34,760 nucleotides of DNA from Rubrivivax sp. (GTDB lineage Bacteria; Pseudomonadota; Gammaproteobacteria; Burkholderiales; Burkholderiaceae_C), in NCBI GenBank assembly GCA_016790425.1, contig JAEUPF010000132.1:1-34760 (forward strand), written 5' to 3'. Shown here piece after piece: positions 14,843 to 22,130 of this stretch; position 1 is the first letter of the stretch, and each line of letters opens with the position of its first letter. A model generated the notes under the pieces. The model was not told the DNA's origin, did not search any database, and saw only the letters and a list, made by a program, of their open reading frames with translations. A program made the position numbers and the translations under genes.

Positions 14843-15049
14843 CGGGCTTGCTCCGGGGCGGTAAGGTGAGACGGGCGGCATATCCGAATGGCGGCATCGT
14901 CGGCGCGCCGTTGCGCCGCGCCCATCGCCCGCAGGTCGGCGCCGGGAGGGCCCCACCCCCCGGCGGCGGCCACCCCCTGCGCGGCCCGGCCCCCGCCACT
15001 CCCCCGCACGGGGGCTGGCCGTGCGCGCGCCATGCCAACATCGCGCCGC

Positions 15050-15814
15050 ATGTGCGGCCGCTACGTCGTTGCCTACGACCCCGAAACGCTGGTGGCGGGC
15101 TTCTCGGTCCTGCGCGTGCCGGTGTTCCCCAGGCGCTGGAACGTGGCACCGCAGTCCGAGGTGCCGGTGGTCTACGAGACGCGCCAGGGCGAGCGCATCG
15201 CCGAGCTGATGCGCTGGGGCCTCGTGCCTTCGTGGGCCAGCAACCCGGCGCTCGGCCACAAGCTGAACAACGCGCGCGCTGAAGGGCTCTTCGACAAACC
15301 CTCGTTCCGCCAGGCGGCGCTGCGCCGCCGCTGCCTGCTGCCGGCCAGCGGCTTCTACGAGTGGCAGGCGGTGGCGGCGGGAGGGAACGCGCGCCCCGCC
15401 GGCCGCGCCAAGGTCGCCAAGCAGCCCTGGTACGTCTCGGCCACGAGCGGCGAGCCGCTGGCGATGGCCGGGCTCTTCGAAGCCTGGCGCAGCGGCCCCG
15501 AGGCCCCGTGGCTCCTGACCTGCTGCGTCATCACCTGCGAAGCCAATGCGCTGATGGCGCCGATCCACGAGCGCATGCCGGTGCTGCTGGCGCGGCGCGA
15601 CTGGGCGCCCTGGCTGTCGCGCTCGGTGCAGGACGCCGCGGCCATCGCGCCGCTGCTGGCGGTGCCGCCGGCCGAGGGCTTGCAGGCGTGGCCCGTGGCG
15701 GCCGCAGTCAGCCGCGGCAGCAGCGAAGGGCCCGAGCTGGTGCTGCCGCTGCCGGCTGCACCGACGACGACGGCACCCGCAGCGCCGACGGAGCCGCCGG
15801 CGCCGGCGGGATAG
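15050..15814 (+). CDS. SRAP (YedK/HMCES-type) abasic-site DNA-protein crosslinking protein
   Basis: 254 aa. It starts MCGRY: catalytic Cys2 must be exposed by removal of Met1, which fixes the start at ATG 15050 even though another ATG lies 18 nt upstream and no ribosome site is obvious. Other active-site residues are in place: Asn74 in KLNNARAE, Glu104 in GFYEW and His173 in PIHERMP. The protein binds abasic sites in single-stranded DNA and forms a thiazolidine crosslink through Cys2, shielding the lesion at forks. The last roughly 40 residues are Ala/Pro/Thr-rich and unlike the family core. It lies 3.5 kb from the ligase/exonuclease cluster but is on the other strand, so it is not in the same operon. 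Confidence 0.93.
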   Translation: MCGRYVVAYDPETLVAGFSVLRVPVFPRRWNVAPQSEVPVVYETRQGERIAELMRWGLVPSWASNPALGHKLNNARAEGLFDKPSFRQAALRRRCLLPASGFYEWQAVAAGGNARPAGRAKVAKQPWYVSATSGEPLAMAGLFEAWRSGPEAPWLLTCCVITCEANALMAPIHERMPVLLARRDWAPWLSRSVQDAAAIAPLLAVPPAEGLQAWPVAAAVSRGSSEGPELVLPLPAAPTTTAPAAPTEPPAPAG

Positions 15815-15838
15815 GCGGCCGGACGCGCCGGCGACCGC

Positions 15839-16441
15839 CTAGACGCCGAACGGGCGCACGCCGATCCAAGCGCCGTGGGCCCAGAAGGCGATGAAGGCCC
15901 ACGCCGCCGCGCCGACGAGCACCGTCACCGCCGTGCCTGCCAGCGTCGGCGGGCGCCGCACCGCAGCCGCGCCGGCCACACCGGCCGCGCCGGCCGGATC
16001 GCGCCGCCGCGCCGCGCGGTAATCGAGCACCGCCCAGGCAAGGAAGGCACCGAACAGCACCAGGTCGGCCAGCGTCTGGTTGGCGATCAGGTGCGCGAAC
16101 GCCCACACCTTGACGCCGAGGATCATCGGGTGCTTCAGCGCCCGCTGGACGTGGTTGCGCGGCACATAGGCGGCGACCACCATCACCAGCGCCGCCAGGT
16201 TCAACAGCGCCGCCACGTGGCGCGTCCACACGGGCGGCGACCACAGCGGCACCGGCTCCTGGCGCGCCGCACCGTAGCCGATGACGATGAGCGCCAGGCC
16301 CGCGGCCGAGAGCAGCGAGTAGGCGCCCTTCCACCCCTGCACGCCCAGGCGCGCCACCATCGCCGTGCGCCAGCCCTCGGCAACGATGCGCACCGAGTGC
16401 GCGCCGAGGAAGAGCACGAGGCCGAGCACGAGCCAGGTCAT
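15839..16441 (-). CDS. NnrU family integral membrane protein
   Basis: 200 aa, about five to six membrane helices. Family landmarks are the N-terminal FLGAHSVRIVAEGWRTAMVARLG, the NHVQRALKHPMILGVKVWAFAHLIANQTLADLVLFGAFLAWAVLDY core (seen here as KHPMILGVKVWAFAHLIAN and TLADLVLFG) and a final helix near the C-terminus. NnrU proteins were first linked to nitrite/nitric oxide respiration, but many occur without denitrification genes, and none are seen here. They resemble isoprenylcysteine methyltransferase-like membrane proteins. GGAGG lies upstream of the ATG. An Ala-rich loop before the last helix is low complexity. Confidence 0.9.
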   Translation of the reverse strand: MTWLVLGLVLFLGAHSVRIVAEGWRTAMVARLGVQGWKGAYSLLSAAGLALIVIGYGAARQEPVPLWSPPVWTRHVAALLNLAALVMVVAAYVPRNHVQRALKHPMILGVKVWAFAHLIANQTLADLVLFGAFLAWAVLDYRAARRRDPAGAAGVAGAAAVRRPPTLAGTAVTVLVGAAAWAFIAFWAHGAWIGVRPFGV

Positions 16442-16501
16442 GGTTGGGTTCCCCTCCGTCCGGGCGGCGGCTTGCCGCCGGCGCGCATCGTAGTGCCGTC
16501 G

Positions 16502-16532
16502 TTGCGGCGGCAGCGGCTGCGGCTCGGATAAT
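16502..16532 (+). promoter_or_regulatory. Possible sigma-70 promoter for the 159-aa membrane protein gene
   Basis: TTGCGG (16502-16507) and GATAAT (16527-16532) are separated by 19 bp, 80 bp before the ATG at 16612. The -10 box is good and the spacing slightly long. The same CGGATAATCG context recurs upstream of the RRM gene at 23960-23969. Confidence 0.4.
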
Positions 16533-16611
16533 CGCGCGCCCGTCGCCGTTCCGGCTTGCCGGGGCCGTGCCGGCCCATCACGCCTTCCACCTCGAGAACT
16601 CCAAGGTCGCC

Positions 16612-17091
16612 ATGTTCTTCAAGCGCATCGTCCTGCCGCTCGTCGTGCTCGCCGCCGTCGCCTTCGTGTACTTCTGGGCGGCGCTGAAGTGGAGCTACGC
16701 CACCGGCGAGCGCGCCGGCTGGGTGCAGAAGCTGTCGAAGAAGGGCTGGGTCTGCAAGACCTGGGAGGGCGAGCTGGCGCTCGTCTCGCTGCCCGGCTCG
16801 ACGGCCGAGAAGTTCCTCTTCACCGTGCGCGACGACGAGACGGCGCAGCGCATCATGCGCCACATCGGCAAGCGCGTTTCGCTGCACTACGAAGAGAAGG
16901 TCGGCCTGCCGACGAGCTGCTTCGGCGAGACGCGTCACTTCGTCACCGGCGTCGCGCTGGCCGAGGAGATCCCCATCGGCCCGGGCATCGTGGTGCCCAC
17001 GCCGCCGGGTGGAGCAACCGGGACGCCGCCGGCGGCAACCCCCGCGGTGCCTGCCGCACCCGTGGCACCCGCCGCGCCTGTGTCGCGCTGA
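16612..17091 (+). CDS. Conserved membrane-anchored protein, function unknown
   Basis: 159 aa. A single N-terminal membrane helix (about residues 5-26) is followed by a compact domain with SYATGERAGWVQKLSKKGWVCKTWEGELALV and RIMRHIGKRVSLHYEEKVGLPTSCFGETRHFVTGV (parts quoted: GERAGWVQKLSKKGW and VSLHYEEKVGLPTSC). A Pro/Ala/Gly-rich tail starts at about 125. This domain is widespread in proteobacteria and Bacteroidetes as a hypothetical protein. Two cysteines (Cys in VCKTW and in TSCFGE) could pair. The start ATG has AAGG 5 nt upstream. The domain probably faces the periplasm; no enzymatic motif was recognised. Confidence 0.8.
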   Translation: MFFKRIVLPLVVLAAVAFVYFWAALKWSYATGERAGWVQKLSKKGWVCKTWEGELALVSLPGSTAEKFLFTVRDDETAQRIMRHIGKRVSLHYEEKVGLPTSCFGETRHFVTGVALAEEIPIGPGIVVPTPPGGATGTPPAATPAVPAAPVAPAAPVSR

Positions 17092-17206
17092 GGCGGCGCG
17101 GCCGCCCCGAAGCGCCCGCCCCGCAACGCCGCGTCCCCCAGTGGCGCGGTGCAAGCGCACAGCCCGATGCGCTAGCCTCGCAGCGTTGCAGCGGGGCTTG
17201 CGAGAA

Positions 17207-18832
17207 ATGTCCGACGGCTACATCGCCCGCCACTGGCGCGGCGAGCTGACGTTGCCGGTCAGCTACTGGGTCAACAACGTGCTGCTGGCGATGCCGGTGG
17301 GTTTCGCCATCGGCGCGCTGGCGGCGTGGATCGCCGTCACCGGCGACCACCTGCGCGGCGGCAGCCTGGCGGTGCTCGTCGGCTGGCCGTTGCTGGTGCT
17401 GTTCAGCGCCTGGTGCATCGTCGGCGCGTGGCGGTCGGCCAGCGCCTACAGCGCCAGCGGCGGCTCGTCGCTGTGGGCGGGGCTGGCCAAGCTGTCGCTG
17501 GCCCTGAGCACGCTGGGCACGCTGTGGTCCACCGCGTTCGACTTCGTGCCGCACGTGGGCGAGTACATGCGCATGGCGCGCGGCATCGACCCCATCGGCA
17601 ATGTGCAGGCCACGCTGTCGCCCGACGGGCGGCGGCTGCGCCTGGAGGGGCCGCTTGGCCTGGGCGACGCACAGCGCGTGCGCTCGCTGGTGGCCGGCGC
17701 CACCGCACTGCGCATCGTCGAGCTCGATTCGCCCGGCGGCCGCCTCGTCGAGGGCGAGCAGATCGCCGCCCTCGTGCGCAAGGCCGCCTGGCACACGCGC
17801 ACCACCGGCGGCTGCGAGAGCGCCTGCACGCTGATCCACATGGCCGGCGAGCGCAAGCAGCTCCTGCCCGGGGCCCGGCTCGGCTTCCACCGCGCCTGGG
17901 CCGGCACCAGCAATCCGGTGCTCGACAACCTGGCCAACCGGGAACTCGTGCGCATCTACCGCGAGGCCGGCCTGCCCGAGCGCTTCATCGAGCGCACGCT
18001 GGCGACGCCCTCGCACCGCATCTGGTACCCCAGCCGCGACGAGCTGATCGGCGCCGGGCTGGTCAGCGTGGCCGAGCGGCCGCTGGACATCGAGCTGCCC
18101 GACAGCCCGCGCGCCGCCGCTTCGGAGTACGCCGACGCGATGACCGGCAGCGACACCTGGCTGGCGATCGAGAGGCGCTTCCCCGGCGCGATGGCCGCCG
18201 CGGCGCGGCGCATGGCCGACGCGCGCCAGGCCGGCGCCGACGCCGGCGAGGCGCAGGTGCAAGGCCAGAAGGTGATCGAGGCGCAGTTGCCCGCGCTGCT
18301 GGGCGAAGCCGGGCCCGAACTGCGCGAGAGCTACCTGGCGCTGTGGATGGCGCAGCTGAACGCGGCGCGCTCGGCGGCGGCCGCTGCGGCCGCTGCGCCC
18401 GCCCGGGCCCCCGCACCGAAGCCCGCGGCCGTGCCGCCCGTGGCCAACGCCGGCGCGGCGCCCGCGCCGCCCGCGGCAGCCAGCGCCGCCGCGCCGGCCG
18501 GCTGCGTCGGCGTGCTGGCCGGCGACGCCGCGGCTCGCCGCTCGCTCAGCCCCGAGCTCGTGCAGCGCGAAGCGGCCTGGCTCATCGCCGCCGCCGCTGC
18601 CGCGCCGGCGCGCGAGGCCGGCGGCCGCACGCCGAGCGTTGTCGAACAGGAGGTGCTGCGCCGGCGCCTGGGCGAGCGCTCACCGGCGCTGCTGGCGCAG
18701 GCCTGGCAACCCGGGGCGCTGCAGCGGCCGCCGCGCGACTGCGAGCGCACGCTCGAACTGCTGCGCGCCGTGGCGGCGCTGCCGCCGGCCGAGCGGCGCC
18801 TGGCGACGCGGCTGATGTTCGGCCGCGGCTGA
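17207..18832 (+). CDS. Membrane-bound ClpP-like serine protease homologue with C-terminal extension
   Basis: 541 aa. The N-terminus has GELTLPVSYWVNN, then two membrane helices (about 22-44 and 54-76) and a third hydrophobic segment (about 93-112). The ClpP/crotonase-like domain runs from about 135 to 285: VELDSPGGRLVEGEQIA, the putative nucleophile Ser205 in GGCESACTLI and His228 in ARLGFHRAW, the two positions expected from ClpP. Residues about 385-430 are an Ala/Pro linker, and 430-541 are an extra helical domain without a recognised family. It is probably a periplasm-facing peptidase like COG3904 proteins. The ATG has no good ribosome site (GAGAA directly before it). The general class is likely; substrate and activity are unknown. 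Confidence 0.75.
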   Translation: MSDGYIARHWRGELTLPVSYWVNNVLLAMPVGFAIGALAAWIAVTGDHLRGGSLAVLVGWPLLVLFSAWCIVGAWRSASAYSASGGSSLWAGLAKLSLALSTLGTLWSTAFDFVPHVGEYMRMARGIDPIGNVQATLSPDGRRLRLEGPLGLGDAQRVRSLVAGATALRIVELDSPGGRLVEGEQIAALVRKAAWHTRTTGGCESACTLIHMAGERKQLLPGARLGFHRAWAGTSNPVLDNLANRELVRIYREAGLPERFIERTLATPSHRIWYPSRDELIGAGLVSVAERPLDIELPDSPRAAASEYADAMTGSDTWLAIERRFPGAMAAAARRMADARQAGADAGEAQVQGQKVIEAQLPALLGEAGPELRESYLALWMAQLNAARSAAAAAAAAPARAPAPKPAAVPPVANAGAAPAPPAAASAAAPAGCVGVLAGDAAARRSLSPELVQREAAWLIAAAAAAPAREAGGRTPSVVEQEVLRRRLGERSPALLAQAWQPGALQRPPRDCERTLELLRAVAALPPAERRLATRLMFGRG

Positions 18833-18895
18833 AACAACGCAGCGGCGGTCGGCCGCCGGCCCCCGCCGCGGCGAACCGCGGGTCCGGCGCAGCCG

Positions 18896-20596
18896 TCAGG
18901 TCGTCCAGATCACCTTCTTGCGCGTGCCCTCCCACTGCTCGTAGCGGGCGGCGAAGCGCTCCTCGATCCTGTTGCGCTTGACCTTGAATGTCGGGGTGAT
19001 GAGGTCGTTCTCCACCGTCCAGGCCTCGCCGGTGATGACGATGCAGTCGAGCTGTTCGTGCGGGTCCAGCGTCTCGTTGATCGCCTTCAGGTGCTCGGCG
19101 AGCGACGCTTCCAGGTCGCTGCGCCCGGCGGCCTCGGCGGCTTGCTGGGCGGCCTCGGCGTTGAGCATCACCAGCGCCAGCGGCTGGCCGAGGTTGGCAC
19201 CGGTGACGCAGCAGGCCTCCACCGCGGTGTGCATGACGAGCCGGTCCTCGATCGGCGCCGGCGCGACGTACTTGCCCTTGCTCGTCTTGAACAGGTCCTT
19301 CACGCGGCCGGTGATGTGCAGGTAGCCGTTGGCGTCGATGGCGCCCTTGTCGCCGGTCTTCAGCCAGCCGTCGTCGGTGAAGGCCTGGCGCGTCAGCTCG
19401 GGCTCCTTGTAGTAGCCGGTCATCGTCCACGGGCACTTGACCTGGATCTCGCCGTTGGCCGGGTCGATGCGGCATTGCGCCAGGTCGTACGGGCGGCCGA
19501 CGCTGCCGAACTCCTCGGGCCGGCCGCTGGTGATGTGGCTGGCGCCGATGTTCTCGGTCATGCCGTAGCCCTCGGCCAGGCGCAGCCCCAGCCGCGTGTA
19601 CCACTTCAGCAGCTCGGGCGGCATCGGCGCGGCGCCGCCGGCGGCGAACACGCACTCCTGCAATCCGAGCGCGTGCAGGATCTTGCGCTTGACGATGCCG
19701 CCGAGGATGGGGATCTTCAGCAGCCGGTCGAGCTTGGCCGGCGGCATCTTGGCCGCGATGCCCTGCTGGAACTTGACCCACAGCCGCGGCACGCTGAAGA
19801 AGACGGTCGGCCGCGCCCGCTGCAGATCGTGCGTGAACGTCTCCAGGCTCTCGGCGAAGTACACCCGCATCCCGGTGGCGAGCTGCCCGTGCTCGACGAG
19901 GGCGCGTTCGACCACGTGCGACAGCGGCAGGTAGCTCAGCATGCGCGAGCCGGCCTCCAGCGGGATGCGCATGAGCCCCTGCTGCACCGCCAGCGCGAAG
20001 GCGCCGAAGGTATGCATCACGCCTTTGGGCGCGCCGGTGGTGCCCGACGTGTACATGATCGTGCACAGCTCGTCGGCGGGGCGCACCGCGTTGCCTTGCA
20101 GCGGCGCGGTCTTGGCGACGATGTCGTCCCAGCCCGGGTAGCTCGCCTTCGCCTCGGCCGGCGAGAGCGGGTGGCTGATGCATGGCATTCCGGCCGGGAC
20201 GCCGGGCTTCATGTGGTCCCAGCCGTCGAGCTTGCCGACGAAGAGCAGCTTGGCGCCCGAGTGCTCCAGGATCTGGCGCACCGTGCCCGCGGCCAGCGTC
20301 GGGTACAGCGGCACCGACACCGCGCCGGCCAGCCAGATGGCGAAGTCGCTCATCATCCAGTGCGCCGTGTTCTTCGACAGGATGGCCACGCGGTCGCCGC
20401 TGACGATGCCTTGCGCCTTCAGGTAGGCGGCCATGCGCCGCGCCTCGCCCACCACCTGGCCCCAGGGGTAGTCGACGACGCGGTCGCCGCCTTCCTTCCC
20501 CAAGGGCTGGGTGAAGGCGACGCGATCGGGCGCGGTGGCCTCCCAGTGGTACAGGCGCTGCAAGGCCAGGGTGCTGTCGTCGGCAGTGGCGGGCAT
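18896..20596 (-). CDS. Long-chain acyl-CoA synthetase (AMP-forming)
   Basis: 566 aa. It activates fatty acids to acyl-CoA through an acyl-adenylate in the cytoplasm or at the inner membrane. The P-loop-like AMP-binding motif YTSGTTGAPKG is at 182-192, followed by SYLPLSHVVER, the adenine-binding AEGYGMTE, the DDGWLKTGDKG motif, and the hinge and C-terminal lysine region GRVKDLFKTSKGKYVAP typical of long-chain FACS. The start ATG at 20594-20596 matches the family N-terminus (LYHWEATAPDRVAF); no good ribosome site is seen, and the frame stays open upstream through the repeat spacer and into the HDOD region. Paralogue type (FadD versus an FACS used in aromatic or detergent degradation) cannot be decided. 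Confidence 0.92.
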   Translation of the reverse strand: MPATADDSTLALQRLYHWEATAPDRVAFTQPLGKEGGDRVVDYPWGQVVGEARRMAAYLKAQGIVSGDRVAILSKNTAHWMMSDFAIWLAGAVSVPLYPTLAAGTVRQILEHSGAKLLFVGKLDGWDHMKPGVPAGMPCISHPLSPAEAKASYPGWDDIVAKTAPLQGNAVRPADELCTIMYTSGTTGAPKGVMHTFGAFALAVQQGLMRIPLEAGSRMLSYLPLSHVVERALVEHGQLATGMRVYFAESLETFTHDLQRARPTVFFSVPRLWVKFQQGIAAKMPPAKLDRLLKIPILGGIVKRKILHALGLQECVFAAGGAAPMPPELLKWYTRLGLRLAEGYGMTENIGASHITSGRPEEFGSVGRPYDLAQCRIDPANGEIQVKCPWTMTGYYKEPELTRQAFTDDGWLKTGDKGAIDANGYLHITGRVKDLFKTSKGKYVAPAPIEDRLVMHTAVEACCVTGANLGQPLALVMLNAEAAQQAAEAAGRSDLEASLAEHLKAINETLDPHEQLDCIVITGEAWTVENDLITPTFKVKRNRIEERFAARYEQWEGTRKKVIWTT

Positions 20597-20706
20597 GATG
20601 GGACCAGCGCCCCTTTCGCCGAGGCGCGCGAGGAGATCGTGGGCCTGCGAGGGTACGCGCCCGCGCTGCGCGCCCGGCTCGGGAGCTACCCGCAGCGCCG
20701 GCGCCG

Positions 20707-20779
20707 TGGCAGCCGCCTTCGGCGGGCGCCATAGCAGCCGCCTTCGCCGGCGCCATAGCAGCCGCCTTCGGCGGCGCGG
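20707..20779. repeat. Three tandem copies of a 24-25-bp hairpin-forming unit
   Basis: Copies at 20707-20731, 20732-20755 and 20756-20779 share AGCAGCCGCCTTCG or a one-base variant. In copies 1 and 3 CCGCC-TTCG-GCGG forms a short stable stem with a TTCG loop on the plus strand. Copy 2 has CGCC in place of GGCG and loses part of the stem. The array starts 12 bp downstream of the HDOD stop and may serve as that gene's 3' end. The remaining 20597-20706 shows no gene. Confidence 0.85.
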
Positions 20780-20790
20780 CGCCCAGCGCT

Positions 20791-21609
20791 TCAGCGGCCG
20801 TGCCGGGCCGCGCTGCCGAGCTGCTCGTGCACCTGGCGGCCGATGCGCAGCACCGCCTCGGGGGCGAGGCCGGCTTCCTCGGCCACGCGTGCAGCTTCCT
20901 CGTCGAAGTCCTCGCGCTCGTGCATCAGCCCGAAGGCGACGACCGACAACGCGCTGACTGGCCGCTGGTCCGGGTCGTCGGGCAACGGCCCGCCGGCCTG
21001 CGCCAGCACGTGCTGGCGCACGCTGGCCACCGCTGCCGCGCCCAGGCCCCAGCTCTCGCACAGCGCCGCACCCAGCGCGTCGTGGCTGACGCCGAAGCCG
21101 GTGTGCTCCAGCGTCACCAGGTCGCCGTCGTGGCGGGCGGCGCGCAGCATCGCGCGGTAGTGATCGCGGGCGTGGCGGAACAGCACCGCCTTGCCGCATT
21201 CCTCGAAGAGCCCGGCCGAGTGGGCACCCCAGGCGTCCAGGCCCAGCCGCTGCGCCAGCCGCCCCATCACCAGGCCGCGGCGTGCGGCGCGTTGCCACAT
21301 CGGCTCCAGTTCGGGCGCCGGCGGGAAGGCCGCGCGCAGCCCCATCTCGAAGGTGATCGCCGCCACCTCGCGCATGCCAAGGTAGGTGACGGCCTGGTGC
21401 ACCGTCTGCACCCGCCCTTCAAGGCCGTACAGCGACGAGTTGACCGCCTTGAGCACCGCGGCGGCGAGCGCCATGTCGCCTTCGATCAGCTCGGCCGCGG
21501 CAGCGAGATTCAGGTCTTCCTCGGCCAGCAGCAGCGACAGCTTCACCAGCGCGTCGGGCTGGGCCGGGATGTCGATGTCGAGGCGGCGCAGTTCGGGATT
21601 GACGGACAT
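20791..21609 (-). CDS. HDOD domain protein, putative signalling regulator
   Basis: 272 aa, almost entirely one HDOD domain: IPAQPDALVKLSLLLAEEDLN, the helix ALAAAVLKAVNSSLYGL (characteristic VNS-SLYG), QTVHQAVTYLGMREV, then GLFEECGKAVLF and GVSHDALGAALCESWGL. HDOD is an HD-related fold that has lost phosphohydrolase residues and acts in signalling, motility or stress responses. No GGDEF, EAL or receiver domain is attached. The ATG start at 21607-21609 has no visible ribosome site. It is preceded by the long structured spacer 21610-22130, which hints at leader-based control, and followed by a hairpin repeat array. Confidence 0.88.
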   Translation of the reverse strand: MSVNPELRRLDIDIPAQPDALVKLSLLLAEEDLNLAAAAELIEGDMALAAAVLKAVNSSLYGLEGRVQTVHQAVTYLGMREVAAITFEMGLRAAFPPAPELEPMWQRAARRGLVMGRLAQRLGLDAWGAHSAGLFEECGKAVLFRHARDHYRAMLRAARHDGDLVTLEHTGFGVSHDALGAALCESWGLGAAAVASVRQHVLAQAGGPLPDDPDQRPVSALSVVAFGLMHEREDFDEEAARVAEEAGLAPEAVLRIGRQVHEQLGSAARHGR

Positions 21610-21813
21610 GGGCGTGGCGTCGGGCAGCAGGCATCAGGCAGCGTGTGCGGCGCCCGCCGGCGCAAGCGGCGCGGCGGGCTCGTCGGCATGCTAGGCAAGC
21701 GCCGCCCGTTGCCAGCGGCGCAATAGCGGGCGGGAACCCCGTCAATCCGGGCGCCTGCCGGCCCGGGGCGCCCGGCACCCGGGCACTCGCCACGAAGGCG
21801 ACACGGCCGACAC

Positions 21814-21849
21814 AAAGAAAAACGGGCGCCCCGTTGCCGGTGGCGCCCG
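21814..21849 (-). terminator. Rho-independent terminator in the HDOD-GMC spacer
   Basis: Read on the minus strand, CGGGCGCC (21849-21842) pairs with GGCGCCCG (21830-21823) around an 11-nt loop, and is followed at once by TTTTTCTTT (21822-21814). This is a textbook intrinsic terminator. It lies about 280 bp past the GMC stop and 205 bp before the HDOD start, so it ends either an extended GMC transcript, a small RNA or an attenuated HDOD leader. Confidence 0.75.
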
Positions 21850-22016
21850 CCTTGGGCAACGGCGGGGAAAAAACCCCGTGCCGCCCTTGTGTCTCCTCGG
21901 TCCCCCTGCGGCAAGCGCCCCGGCTTGGCCGGCGCGCCCGTCGCGAGTGCGGCGAATGTAGCCACCGCTCCCGGGCGGCGAATAAGGACTTACCCCGCCC
22001 TCGGTTCAGGCCGTGG

Positions 22017-22038
22017 GACGGCCCGCGGACGGGCCGTC
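22017..22038. terminator. 9-bp-stem hairpin about 90 bp after the GMC gene
   Basis: GACGGCCCG (22017-22025) and CGGGCCGTC (22030-22038) pair perfectly with a 4-nt loop. No T-run follows on either strand, so it could be a Rho-assisted 3' end of the GMC transcript or only a stabilising hairpin. Confidence 0.35.
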
Positions 22039-22130
22039 GCACGGGCCCGTCGCGCGCGCCGGCACTGGTGGCCGGCACTGGTGGCCGACACGGGTCGCCG
22101 GCAGCGCGCGACGCCACCGCGCGCCCGCCC

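Larger units (their letters stand above)
21610..22130. other. 521-bp gene-free structured spacer between HDOD and GMC oxidoreductase genes
   Basis: No reading frame with protein-like composition. It holds, from right to left, two exact 13-bp copies of GGCACTGGTGGCC (22061-22073, 22074-22086), a palindrome ACGGGCCCGT (22041-22050), a 9-bp-stem hairpin (22017-22038), and the element with terminator at 21809-21893. I found no convincing promoter hexamers; GTTCAG/GAATAA at 22004 and 21980 is too weak to call. Confidence 0.75.

Noticed and set aside
14843-15049. LexA-type operator between the unknown small protein and the SRAP gene
   Set aside because: Looked for CTGT-N8-ACAG or close variants and saw none, despite the SRAP family's historical link to the SOS response.
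21980-22004. Possible minus-strand promoter (GTTCAG and GAATAA read in reverse) before the 21.8-kb element
   Set aside because: The -10 candidate matches the consensus at too few positions; left as unproven.
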